Positions 16,688 to 24,391 of a stretch of 39,128 nucleotides of DNA are shown piece after piece; the stretch's first letter is position 1; the number at the start of each line of letters is the position of its first letter. Below the pieces are notes generated by a model. The model was not told the DNA's origin and made no database searches. It worked only from the letters and a program-made list of their open reading frames with translations. Source of the stretch: Candidatus Melainabacteria bacterium (GTDB lineage: Bacteria > Cyanobacteriota > Vampirovibrionia > 2-02-FULL-35-15). A program made the position numbers and the translations under genes. The DNA is taken from assembly GCA_023250205.1 (NCBI GenBank), contig JAHFBE010000017.1, positions 1 through 39,128 on the forward strand, read 5' to 3'.

Positions 16688-17662
16688 TTATTCAATAAAT
16701 TTTGCAGCTGAACTAATAATTTCTTTTATATCGTTATATTTAGGCTTCCAATTTAAATCTTCCTTTATTTTTCTAGGATCAGCGATTAGGGTTGAAGGAT
16801 CTCCCGGGCGTCTATCTGCAATATGAAGGGAAATTGTAGTTTGAAAAATTTCTTGAACAGAATTTACAATTTCTAGAACAGAGTAACCATGTCCATACCC
16901 TATGTTATAGGCATCCTGGTGGTTCTTTTTATTTATTAAGGCTTCTATTGCACTAATATGAGCATAAACTAAATCAATAACATGAATATAGTCTCTAATC
17001 GTAGTTCCATCTTTGGTAGGATAATCGGTTCCATAAATACTTAACTTAAAATTTTTGTTTTTAGCAGCTTTTATCACCAGTGGTATTAGGTGTGTCTCAG
17101 GGTTGTGTCTTTCACCACGGGTTTTAGATGCTCCAGCAACATTAAAGTATCTTAATGCAATAAAGTCTAAATTGGCTGATTTTTTATACCATTCCAGGGC
17201 TTTTTCAAAGAGTAATTTTGATTCACCGTACGGATTGATTGGTTTTGTTAAAGTTGTTTCTTTTATTGGAATTTTTTCAGGTTTTGGCATGCCATATATG
17301 GCACATGTTGATGAGAAAACTATCTTGTTAACATTGCAAAGAAGCATTACATCCAAAAGATTTTGTCCTTGACAAAAATTTGTATTGAAGTACTTAAAAG
17401 GGTTTGTCATTGATTCTGAAACTAATGCTGCTCCTGCAAAGTGCAAAACAACATCAATTTTATTTTGAGAAAAAACATCTTTTAATCTGCTAATATCTCC
17501 AATGGAGGCATTATAAAAAGGGACAGAATTAAACAGAGCTTCTTTGTATCCTGTAGAGAGATCATCTAGTGCTATAACGTTATAACCTTCCTGTAATAAT
17601 ACTTCAGTAGCTATTGAACCTATGTATCCTGCAGCACCGGTTACTAAAATTGTGTGTGACAA
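16688..17662 (-). CDS. galE: UDP-glucose 4-epimerase
   Basis: GalE interconverts UDP-glucose and UDP-galactose with tightly bound NAD and supplies galactose for surface polysaccharide. The Rossmann motif TGAAGYIGSIATEVL opens the protein. The catalytic Ser-Tyr-Lys is in FSSTCAIYGMP and NPYGESKLLFEK, with the typical LRYFNVAGA, THLIPLVIKAA, DGTTIRDYIHVIDL, YNIGYGHGYSVLEIV and RRPGDPSTLIADPRKI. Length (324) is normal. The start is a TTG with AAGG eight bases upstream, and that site overlaps the stop of the sigma factor gene ahead, so the two are translationally close. A short inverted repeat, AAGGTC/GACCTT, covers the ribosome-binding site. Confidence 0.95.
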   Translation of the reverse strand: MSHTILVTGAAGYIGSIATEVLLQEGYNVIALDDLSTGYKEALFNSVPFYNASIGDISRLKDVFSQNKIDVVLHFAGAALVSESMTNPFKYFNTNFCQGQNLLDVMLLCNVNKIVFSSTCAIYGMPKPEKIPIKETTLTKPINPYGESKLLFEKALEWYKKSANLDFIALRYFNVAGASKTRGERHNPETHLIPLVIKAAKNKNFKLSIYGTDYPTKDGTTIRDYIHVIDLVYAHISAIEALINKKNHQDAYNIGYGHGYSVLEIVNSVQEIFQTTISLHIADRRPGDPSTLIADPRKIKEDLNWKPKYNDIKEIISSAAKFIE

Positions 17663-17672
17663 GGTCTTGACC

Positions 17673-18500
17673 TTACTTTAAACTTTTCTTATTGGTTAGA
17701 TTAAGTTTGTTACCGAGTAAAATTCTTTGGAGTTCTGCTGTAGCTGCTCTAAGTCTTCTTGACACTTGCATTTGTGAGATTCCCAGCCTCCTTGCAACTT
17801 CGGTTTGACTTAAATCCTGATAAAAAGTCATTGTAATTACTTCTCTAAGGTTATCTTTTAATTGTTTTATTGCAGCTTGGAGCATAATGTTATCTTCTTC
17901 AGAGCTGAATTTGATTTGATGTGAACCGTCTTCAAGAGTGTCGATTAATAATTGTTCACTGGAACCATCAGTAGTTAGAGTTTGATCTAATGAGATTAGG
18001 GTTCTTCTTCTATCTACTTCAAAGGCTTCAAAAATCTTATCAGGGTGGAGTTGTAATACTTCAGCAACTTCAGCATCAGTTGGTTCTCTTCCCAGTTCGT
18101 GAATTAAATCTTGCACCAATCTTGAAATTCTAAAACTCAATTCTTGTAATTCTCGAGGAGCTCTAATCATTGAAGTTTTATCTCTTAAATAATGTCTGAT
18201 TTCGCCGGTTATTAGGTGAGTTGCATAGGTATGGAATTTTGCTCCTGCACCAGGATCAAATTGTTCTATTGCTTTCACTAAGCCTATACTACCAACCTGA
18301 ATTAAATCATCTACAGGGTCAGTACTTCTTCTTGCTAGACCATAAGCAATTCGCTTTACAAGAGAAATAGTGTTTTGAACAATCTTATCTCTTATTGTTT
18401 TGTCTTTAGTTTTACTATACTCAGAAAGTAATTTATGAATATCCTTACTGTCGACATCGCCATTATTTTGTGGATTTGTGTTTATTGAACGAGGAGGCAT
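17673..18500 (-). CDS. sigF: Group 3 sigma factor, cyanobacterial SigF type
   Basis: An alternative sigma-70 family factor of 275 residues. Region 2 is strong (VDDLIQVGSIGLVKAIEQFDPG then KFHTYATHLITGEIRHYLRDK), region 3 follows (APRELQELSFRISRLVQDLIHELGREPTDAEVAEVL), and region 4 has the helix-turn-helix SQTEVARRLGISQMQVSRRL. The sequence resembles cyanobacterial SigF and Bacillus SigB/SigF, which govern motility, pili, envelope or stress genes. No anti-sigma gene is adjacent. An AAGG site precedes the ATG at 18500. galE follows 10 bases later, so at least one envelope gene is co-transcribed with it. The gap to oppD (18501-18602) holds divergent promoters I cannot resolve. Confidence 0.9.
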   Translation of the reverse strand: MPPRSINTNPQNNGDVDSKDIHKLLSEYSKTKDKTIRDKIVQNTISLVKRIAYGLARRSTDPVDDLIQVGSIGLVKAIEQFDPGAGAKFHTYATHLITGEIRHYLRDKTSMIRAPRELQELSFRISRLVQDLIHELGREPTDAEVAEVLQLHPDKIFEAFEVDRRRTLISLDQTLTTDGSSEQLLIDTLEDGSHQIKFSSEEDNIMLQAAIKQLKDNLREVITMTFYQDLSQTEVARRLGISQMQVSRRLRAATAELQRILLGNKLNLTNKKSLK

Positions 18501-18602
18501 AAGTTAACCTTTATTTGTTTTAATTATGAAATTTCAATGTCATTTATTAAAATGTTACCACAATAATATTTCAGACAAAAGATTGATAAAATCTGGTAAA
18601 TA

Positions 18603-19544
18603 ATGAGTGTATTAGAAATTAAAAATCTGACAATATCATTTGAAGGCAAAAAAGCAGTAGATAATTTGTCTTTAGAGATAAATGTTGGTGAAATTGTTGG
18701 ATTGGTTGGTGAGTCAGGTTGTGGAAAGTCGCTTACAGCGTTTTCCATATTAGGAATTACACCACCTGATAGTGCTTTAAGTGGAAAAATTCTTTACAAT
18801 GAAAATGATTTATTGAAAATAGACGCTGAATCAAAAAGAAAAATTAGAGGTAATAAAATATCATTAATACCTCAGGATCCTATGTCAGCTCTAAATCCTG
18901 TTTTTACAGTTGGGGAACAAATATCAGAAGTTTTAAAGGTTCATAAAAACATTTCCCACTCAGAAGCTATTGAAATATCAAAAAATACTCTTGCCAGTGT
19001 TAATATCTCAAATCCGGAACAAAGACTAAATGATTATCCGTATCAATTTTCTGGAGGGATGAGGCAAAGGGTTTTAATTGCAATGGCTTTAGTAAATGAA
19101 CCTGATGTATTAATAGCGGATGAGCCTACAACAGCACTTGATGTAACGGTTCAGCTTCAAATTCTTGAAATTATGAAAGAGCTAAGAAAAAAAGGTAAGG
19201 CAGTTTTATTGATTACGCATGATCTTGGCGTTGTTTCTGAGGTTTGTGATCGCGTATATGTAATGTATCTGGGGAAGATAGTAGAATCTGCTTCTACAAA
19301 GGAAATACTTTCTAATCCTAAGCATCCCTATACAATAGGACTATTAAATTCTTTACCTGACGAGAAGAAAAAACTTCTTTCACCAATTAAAGGACAGCCA
19401 CCCAGTATAGATTCAATACCATCAGGTTGTGCATTTCATCCACGCTGTGACCTTGTTATGGATAAATGCAAAAGCTCAATACCTGAACTATACAATGTAA
19501 AACAAGTTACAGAACATAGGAGTAAGTGCTTTTTAGAAGTTTGA
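18603..19544 (+). CDS. Oligopeptide/dipeptide ABC transporter ATP-binding protein (OppD/DppD type)
   Basis: One ATPase subunit of a peptide importer. The nucleotide-binding domain is complete: Walker A GESGCGKSLTAFS, Q-loop LIPQDPMSALNP, signature FSGGMRQRVLIAMAL, Walker B VLIADEPTTALDV and the switch histidine in LLITHDLGVV. The 313 residues include the C-terminal oligopeptide-transporter extension with GCAFHPRCDLVMDKC, which marks the OppD/DppD group and may carry an iron-sulphur cluster. No permease, binding protein or OppF partner lies nearby, so the rest of the transporter must be elsewhere. Its stop is one base from the stop of the convergent atpB. Confidence 0.92.
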   Translation: MSVLEIKNLTISFEGKKAVDNLSLEINVGEIVGLVGESGCGKSLTAFSILGITPPDSALSGKILYNENDLLKIDAESKRKIRGNKISLIPQDPMSALNPVFTVGEQISEVLKVHKNISHSEAIEISKNTLASVNISNPEQRLNDYPYQFSGGMRQRVLIAMALVNEPDVLIADEPTTALDVTVQLQILEIMKELRKKGKAVLLITHDLGVVSEVCDRVYVMYLGKIVESASTKEILSNPKHPYTIGLLNSLPDEKKKLLSPIKGQPPSIDSIPSGCAFHPRCDLVMDKCKSSIPELYNVKQVTEHRSKCFLEV

Positions 19545-19545
19545 T

Positions 19546-20274
19546 TTAGTGATGTTCTTCTGCATGCTCACTATGAGCCATTGCTGTACCAATATAAACT
19601 GTAGTTAAGAGAGCGAATACAAGAGCTTGAATTAAACCTACAAAAAGCTCAAAAGCAAGTGCAAACATTGGTAGTACTACTGCAACAAGTCCTAATATAG
19701 ATGCTACAAGTACTTCTCCAGCGATGGTATTTGCAAAAAGCCGTAGGGATAAAGTTAATGGTCTTACAAACATATCCAGCCATTCTACAAAACCAAGTGG
19801 TTTGAAATAATTTAAGACATAACCCCAGCCGCCATTTTTTATTCCTGCTGCAATATATGTAAGTAGTGAAATTAAAGCCATACCAGCCGTAACATTTATA
19901 TCTGCTGCCGGAGAAGAGCCTTCCCAGTGTTCGCCATTGTCCAATAATGGCCAAGAACCAAAGGCTTCACCAACCTTCCATGGCATAAGGCCTATCCAAT
20001 AAGCAAAAATAGTAAAAATAAAAATTCCACCAATCAAAGGAATAAAATTCTTCCCCTTATTACCGGGTATTTGTGAAGAAGTAAGGCCATTTATTAATCC
20101 CCAGATTGTCTCAAGCATTGTTTGTTTTAACCCATAGCCATCGATTTTAAGATTTCTGGTAAAAATAAAAGAGAAGAATAATATTGCTGCCATTACAATC
20201 CATGAATAAACTAATGTATCCATGTGGACTTTTTGTCCTAATATTTGACCTGTAATATGAACTCCCAATGACAT
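19546..20274 (-). CDS. atpB: F1Fo ATP synthase subunit a
   Basis: Subunit a forms the proton path against the c-ring. The essential arginine is in SLRLFANTIAGE, followed by the conserved final helices (FELFVGLIQALVFALLTTVYIGTAM). About five membrane helices can be counted in 242 residues, and the tail is histidine-rich (AHSEHAEEHH). It follows the atpI-like gene by three bases and is the last gene of the cluster. The usual next gene, atpE for the c subunit, is absent: the convergent oppD ends one base away. The remaining ATP synthase genes must therefore be at another locus. Confidence 0.95.
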   Translation of the reverse strand: MSLGVHITGQILGQKVHMDTLVYSWIVMAAILFFSFIFTRNLKIDGYGLKQTMLETIWGLINGLTSSQIPGNKGKNFIPLIGGIFIFTIFAYWIGLMPWKVGEAFGSWPLLDNGEHWEGSSPAADINVTAGMALISLLTYIAAGIKNGGWGYVLNYFKPLGFVEWLDMFVRPLTLSLRLFANTIAGEVLVASILGLVAVVLPMFALAFELFVGLIQALVFALLTTVYIGTAMAHSEHAEEHH

Positions 20275-20277
20275 TTT

Positions 20278-20670
20278 CTAACTCTCCTTTTTGATTCCTG
20301 ATTTCTCAATTCTGGCTTGTGATTGTGCATATTGCCACATTGTAAAAATGTAAATGAAAAGACCAATTGCAAAACCAGTAAATAATGCTAACAGATTAGG
20401 ATGCAACTTGTGAACGAGTATTGCACACAATGAACCAAATAAAATAATTCTTACAGGAAATCCAAATAAAGACACCAGATGATTATGACTAAATATTCTG
20501 ATTGTTTGTATATAAGAGAATAAAATTATTCCGCTGATTAAAAAGCCATTTAAAACGGTATATTCGTTATACAGAAAACAAATTAAACTAACGGCTCCTA
20601 AGATAAGGATTTGCAAAAAGGATATCTTGTTTAGTGTGTAATTAATATCATTATTTGTTTTTGTCTTCAT
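20278..20670 (-). CDS. atpI: ATP synthase subunit I-like membrane protein
   Basis: The 130-residue protein has four hydrophobic segments in two pairs (FLQILILGAVSLICFLYNEY, NGFLISGIILFSYIQTI, FPVRIILFGSLCAILVHK, LLALFTGFAIGLFIYIFTMW) and no catalytic motif. Its place just before atpB and after an AtpZ-like gene, plus its size and topology, match ATP synthase protein I. AtpI helps assemble the c-ring or bring in magnesium and is poorly conserved in sequence, so the call rests on context and topology. Its start lies inside the 3' end of atpZ (20-base overlap), which suggests coupled translation. Confidence 0.75.
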   Translation of the reverse strand: MKTKTNNDINYTLNKISFLQILILGAVSLICFLYNEYTVLNGFLISGIILFSYIQTIRIFSHNHLVSLFGFPVRIILFGSLCAILVHKLHPNLLALFTGFAIGLFIYIFTMWQYAQSQARIEKSGIKKES

Positions 20671-20863
20671 TGTTCGGAGTTTGTTTATAGATTTCGTTTG
20701 ATTTTATGATTAGTCTTGCAAGTCCAAAAATAATTGCAATTATTCCAAGTGAGATAGAAAGAATCGGGGTTAAATGAAATATTTTATCAAGGTAATTGCC
20801 AAATGTAGCTGCTAATGCAGTGAGAACAAAAACTCCAAAAATTAAGTCGTATAAGAGTCCCAC
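20651..20863 (-). CDS. atpZ: AtpZ/AtpI family small membrane protein
   Basis: A 70-residue protein with two membrane helices (LIFGVFVLTALAATFGNYLD and ILSISLGIIAIIFGLARLII) and a charged tail. This is the two-helix hairpin of the AtpZ family, which precedes atpI and atpB in many bacteria and is thought to act with AtpI in assembly or ion supply. It is the first gene of the three-gene cluster. The start ATG 20863 is 35 bases from the divergent TPR gene, so both promoters share a very small gap. Confidence 0.8.
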   Translation of the reverse strand: MGLLYDLIFGVFVLTALAATFGNYLDKIFHLTPILSISLGIIAIIFGLARLIIKSNEIYKQTPNNEDKNK

Positions 20864-20898
20864 GGGAATATTATAATAGCTTAAAATGGTAAATAGAA

Positions 20899-22698
20899 AT
20901 GTTTAAAAAATATATTTGTTTGATAATAATTAGTTTCATTACTTCTTCAGGTTTCTTTACCTTTGCTCAGGATGATTATGAACAAAATCCAGGTGTAGTA
21001 AAGCTTGTTAATGAAGGAGTTCGTTTACATAAAAGCAAAGATTTTATCGGTGCTTTAAAAGCATTTGAAGAAGCTATTTCTTTAGAACCCGAGAATACTA
21101 TAGTTAGGCAAAATATTAGTATTGCTCACAATAATTACGGGAAATACCTAGTTGAAAGAACTGATTATGAAAAAGCTCTTAGAGAGTTTAGACTTGCAAT
21201 TTATTTTGATCCAACAAATAAAACAGCTGATGGAAATCTTGATGCTTTATTAAACGAAAGAGGTGTAAAGGCGACTGATCCACAAGCCAGAGCTCAGTTA
21301 GGGGATAAACTTAGAGCGGATGCAAATTTTGAGCTTGCATTGATTGAATACCAAAAAGCTCTCTCACTTTCTAAAATCCCAGATCAAAATACATTAATAA
21401 GCCTTGGTGATATTTACTACATTCTATATTTAAGAGATGGTCAACAAGCTAAAGAAATCAATAAGGCGATAGATTACTATAAGAAAGCTCTGGAAATCAA
21501 AGAGACTGCAAAAGCTCAAATTAAGCTTGGTGATGGATTGTTGGCATTGAAGGATGTTGTTTCAGCAATTGATCACTACAAAAAAGCTATTCAACTCGAA
21601 CCAAATTCACAAGATGCTTTAACTGCAAATGTTCGTGGGTGGAATGAGGCTGTAAGGCTTGCTCCATTAGTTCCAGAAAATCATATTGGACTTGGAATAG
21701 CACTGCAGTCTAAGAAAGATTTTCCAAATGCAGAAGAAGAATATAATCAGGCATTAAAACTTGATCCAGGAAATAATCTTGCTGAACAAGGTATACGCTC
21801 TCTTCAGCAAGATAAACTAAAATCGCAATCATCTAAATTTGTAGAGGCTGCTCTGAAACTTCAATCTGAAGGCAAATATAGTGAAGCTATAAGTCAGTAT
21901 GTAAAAGCACTAGAAATAAATCCTGGAGATACAAAGATTCACTATAATATTGGGACAGCATTTCAGGCTACAGATGATTTTGAGCACGCTGAAAAGGCCT
22001 ATAAAAAGGCTTTGGAATTAGATCCTGCTAATGCAAAAGCAAGATCAGCATTAGATCTTTTAGCTAAACAAGCTAATGATAAGAAAGTGAAAGAGCTTAT
22101 AAGTAGAGCTGTTGAATTACAGAATTCAAATAATTTTCAAGAAGCCATAACTACTTATCTTGCCGCAATTTCTATAAATTCAAACGATCATTCTCTTTAT
22201 TATAATCTTGGTACAGCATATCAGGCTGCTGGTGATTTAAATAATGCTCAAGTTCAATATCAAAAAGCTCTTGATCTAGATAAAGCTAACCAAACTTACT
22301 TGAACACAATGAAAAATCTTAATTCTAGTAAGGCGGAACCTCTTATTCAAAGTGCAATTAATAAACAATCTTTAAATGATTTGCAAGGGGCAATTGCAGA
22401 CTATTTAATGGCTATTGAATTGGTTCCGGATGATGCACAGACTCGCTTTAACTTGGGAACTGCATATCAAGCGAATAAGCAGGTGGATGAAGCTATTCAG
22501 TCTTATCAAAGAGCTGTTCAGCTTGATGAAAAAGGACAATCAGATGCTTTGTTCTTTTTAGCAACATTATTTGAAGAAAAAAAGAATAATAAGTCAGCGA
22601 TTGAAAGTTATCAAAAGTATACTCAGATAGCTCCAACCGGTCAATATGTTAAAGATGCAAAAGAACGAATGAATTACTTAAAAACATTGAAACAATAA
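20899..22698 (+). CDS. Secreted TPR-repeat protein
   Basis: The 599-residue protein starts with a signal peptide (KKYICLIIISFITSSGFFTFAQ, cleavage probably near residue 23) followed by tetratricopeptide repeats over nearly the whole length. Typical units read AIDYYKKALEIKE, AIDHYKKAIQLEPNS, AEKAYKKALELDPANAKA and NAQVQYQKALDLDKA; I count at least ten. The wording YYNLGTAYQAAGD / HYNIGTAFQATDD recurs three or four times, which points to internal duplication of a unit of roughly 90-100 residues. TPR arrays mediate protein-protein contact, so an envelope scaffold is the likely role. It precedes ispG by 19 bases and may be cotranscribed. Confidence 0.88.
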   Translation: MFKKYICLIIISFITSSGFFTFAQDDYEQNPGVVKLVNEGVRLHKSKDFIGALKAFEEAISLEPENTIVRQNISIAHNNYGKYLVERTDYEKALREFRLAIYFDPTNKTADGNLDALLNERGVKATDPQARAQLGDKLRADANFELALIEYQKALSLSKIPDQNTLISLGDIYYILYLRDGQQAKEINKAIDYYKKALEIKETAKAQIKLGDGLLALKDVVSAIDHYKKAIQLEPNSQDALTANVRGWNEAVRLAPLVPENHIGLGIALQSKKDFPNAEEEYNQALKLDPGNNLAEQGIRSLQQDKLKSQSSKFVEAALKLQSEGKYSEAISQYVKALEINPGDTKIHYNIGTAFQATDDFEHAEKAYKKALELDPANAKARSALDLLAKQANDKKVKELISRAVELQNSNNFQEAITTYLAAISINSNDHSLYYNLGTAYQAAGDLNNAQVQYQKALDLDKANQTYLNTMKNLNSSKAEPLIQSAINKQSLNDLQGAIADYLMAIELVPDDAQTRFNLGTAYQANKQVDEAIQSYQRAVQLDEKGQSDALFFLATLFEEKKNNKSAIESYQKYTQIAPTGQYVKDAKERMNYLKTLKQ

Positions 22699-22717
22699 TC
22701 AAGTTATAATAAGCAAC

Positions 22718-23848
22718 ATGACTTATTTAGTAAGCAATCCAAAATATAAAAGAAGAAAATCTAGAAAACTATTTATTGGTTCTGTACCTATAGGAGGTGA
22801 TGCACCTATCGTCATTCAGTCTATGACTACTACTGATACGAGAGATGTTATTGCTACTTTAGAACAAATAAAAGCTCTTGCAGATAATGGATGTGATATT
22901 GTGCGGGTAGCTGTTCCTGATAAAGAAGCTGCTAGCAAACTTGCAGAAATAAAATCAAAATCACCTGTTCCATTAATTGCAGATATTCATTTTGACTGGA
23001 GATTGGCGCTTGAGGTAATTAAACAAGGGGTAGATGCTCTCAGATTAAATCCTGGAAATATTGGAGAGCATGAGCGTGTAAAAGAAGTAGTCAAGGCTGC
23101 AAAGGAAAGATTGATTCCTATAAGGATTGGTGTTAATGCTGGCTCACTGGATGCAAAATGGGGAGTTGTTTATGGAGCAGATCGTGTACATGAGGCAATG
23201 GTAGCTAGTGCTCTTGAGCATATAAAGATTTTGGAAGATTTAAATTTCGAGTTAATAAAAATATCTTTAAAAGCATCTGATGTTCCTGTAATGCTAGAAG
23301 CATATAGGTTAATGGCTGAAAAAGTTGATTACCCTCTTCATCTTGGTGTGACAGAAGCTGGAACACCTAAAGGAGGAACAATAAAATCTTGCATTGGAAT
23401 TGGTTCACTTCTATCGGAAGGAATAGGGGATACTATTAGAGTCTCTTTAACCGGAGATCCTGTTGTTGAAGTAGATGTAGCAAAGGGGATATTAAAATCG
23501 CTTGGATTAAAAATTGAAGGATTAAATTTAGTTAGTTGTCCAAGCTGTGGACGAATGGAATTAAATGGTTTTGAAAATATGGCGAAGACGATTGAAGAGA
23601 AATTAAAAAATTTAAAGAAGCCAATCACAGTTGCTGTTATGGGATGTGTAGTAAATGGACCCGGTGAATCTAAAGCAGCTGATATAGGTATTGCAGGAGG
23701 GAATGGGAAGGGTGTTATTTATAAAAAAGGTGAGGTTTTTAAGGTATTACCTGAAGATGAATTACTAGATACCCTGCTAAAAGAAATTGATAATATGGTA
23801 AATGAAAAATCTGATGTAGTGGTGCGATTAATCGCGCCCAAAGTATGA
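22718..23848 (+). CDS. ispG: 4-hydroxy-3-methylbut-2-enyl diphosphate synthase (IspG/GcpE)
   Basis: IspG reduces MEcPP to HMBPP in the MEP isoprenoid pathway with a 4Fe-4S cluster. The N-terminal TIM barrel shows PIVIQSMTTTDTRD, CDIVRVAVPD, PLIADIHFDWRLAL, ALRLNPGNIG and RIGVNAGSLD. The cluster region has VSCPSCGRME and AVMGCVVNGPGES, giving the three cysteine ligands. The 376 residues match the compact bacterial form. The extreme C-terminus (VVVRLIAPKV) is encoded by a GC-rich palindrome and looks like an added tail. It stands between the TPR gene and rpmE on the plus strand. Confidence 0.96.
   Translation: MTYLVSNPKYKRRKSRKLFIGSVPIGGDAPIVIQSMTTTDTRDVIATLEQIKALADNGCDIVRVAVPDKEAASKLAEIKSKSPVPLIADIHFDWRLALEVIKQGVDALRLNPGNIGEHERVKEVVKAAKERLIPIRIGVNAGSLDAKWGVVYGADRVHEAMVASALEHIKILEDLNFELIKISLKASDVPVMLEAYRLMAEKVDYPLHLGVTEAGTPKGGTIKSCIGIGSLLSEGIGDTIRVSLTGDPVVEVDVAKGILKSLGLKIEGLNLVSCPSCGRMELNGFENMAKTIEEKLKNLKKPITVAVMGCVVNGPGESKAADIGIAGGNGKGVIYKKGEVFKVLPEDELLDTLLKEIDNMVNEKSDVVVRLIAPKV
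23821..23838 (+). repeat. Palindromic segment at the 3' end of ispG
   Basis: An 18-base near-palindrome, GGTGCGATTAATCGCGCC, whose only imperfection is a T-G pair. It encodes RLIAP at the C-terminus of IspG. The same core, CGATTAATCG, occurs in uvrC at 11527-11536 in the same reading frame. Confidence 0.65.
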
Positions 23849-23899
23849 TTCATACATATTGACCGTCTAGAATAAATTAGGTTATTATAAAAGCCCACT

Positions 23900-24103
23900 A
23901 TGCAAGAAAAAATACATCCTGAATATCATAAAGTTGTGGCAACATGTATCTGTGGCAATGAAATTGAAATTGGCTCAACAAAACCAGATATTAGAGTAGA
24001 AATTTGTAGTGCATGCCATCCTTTTTATACTGGTACACAAAAAATCCTTGACACAGAAGGTCGCGTAGATAGATTCCAAAAACGCTACAACAAGAACAAA
24101 TAA
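23900..24103 (+). CDS. rpmE: 50S ribosomal protein L31
   Basis: The 67-residue protein begins [16 protein letters not shown] and carries the L31 consensus [48 protein letters not shown]. The cysteines (CIC then CSAC) identify the zinc-binding form, which acts as a zinc store as well as bridging the ribosomal subunits. Length is normal. A 51-base gap separates it from ispG; I see no clear zinc-uptake-regulator operator or terminator in it. Glutaredoxin follows 13 bases later. Confidence 0.97.
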   Translation: MQEKIHPEYHKVVATCICGNEIEIGSTKPDIRVEICSACHPFYTGTQKILDTEGRVDRFQKRYNKNK

Positions 24104-24116
24104 AATTCCTGTTCTT

Positions 24117-24383
24117 ATGAAACAAAAATCTACTATAGAAATATACACTTGGGATCATTGTCCTTACTGCCAAAAAGTAATTCAGTTGCTTGATAGAAAA
24201 GGGGTTAAATATTCCAGATTTAAGATTGATGGCGATGAAGCAGCTCGAGAAAAAATGTCTTTAAGAGCTAATGGAAGAAAATCAGTTCCTCAAGTCTTTA
24301 TTGATGGAAAACATATTGGTGGTTGTGATGATACTCATGCATTAGAGGAACGTGGTGATTTAGATAAGTTGATTTTTGAGTGA
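24117..24383 (+). CDS. grxC: Glutaredoxin 3-type
   Basis: A small thiol oxidoreductase of 88 residues. The dithiol active site CPYC lies near residue 16 (WDHCPYCQKVIQLLDRKG), the cis-proline segment is SVPQVFIDGKHIGGCDD, and the C-terminal helix is HALEERGDLDKLI, matching the GrxC subgroup. It uses glutathione as reductant, consistent with gshB at 5379. A weak ribosome-binding site and short gaps to rpmE and rsmA suggest it lies within the ispG-rpmE-grxC-rsmA transcription unit. Confidence 0.94.
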   Translation: MKQKSTIEIYTWDHCPYCQKVIQLLDRKGVKYSRFKIDGDEAAREKMSLRANGRKSVPQVFIDGKHIGGCDDTHALEERGDLDKLIFE

Positions 24384-24391
24384 TAGCTTAA

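Noticed and set aside
17290-17301. GCCATATATGGC palindrome in galE
   Set aside because: Only 12 bases, encodes conserved GalE sequence (IYGMP) and has no second copy in the window.
21000-22698. Tandem DNA repeat or CRISPR-like array in the TPR gene
   Set aside because: The periodicity is at the protein level (TPR motifs); DNA copies are too diverged and there are no spacer-repeat units anywhere in the window.
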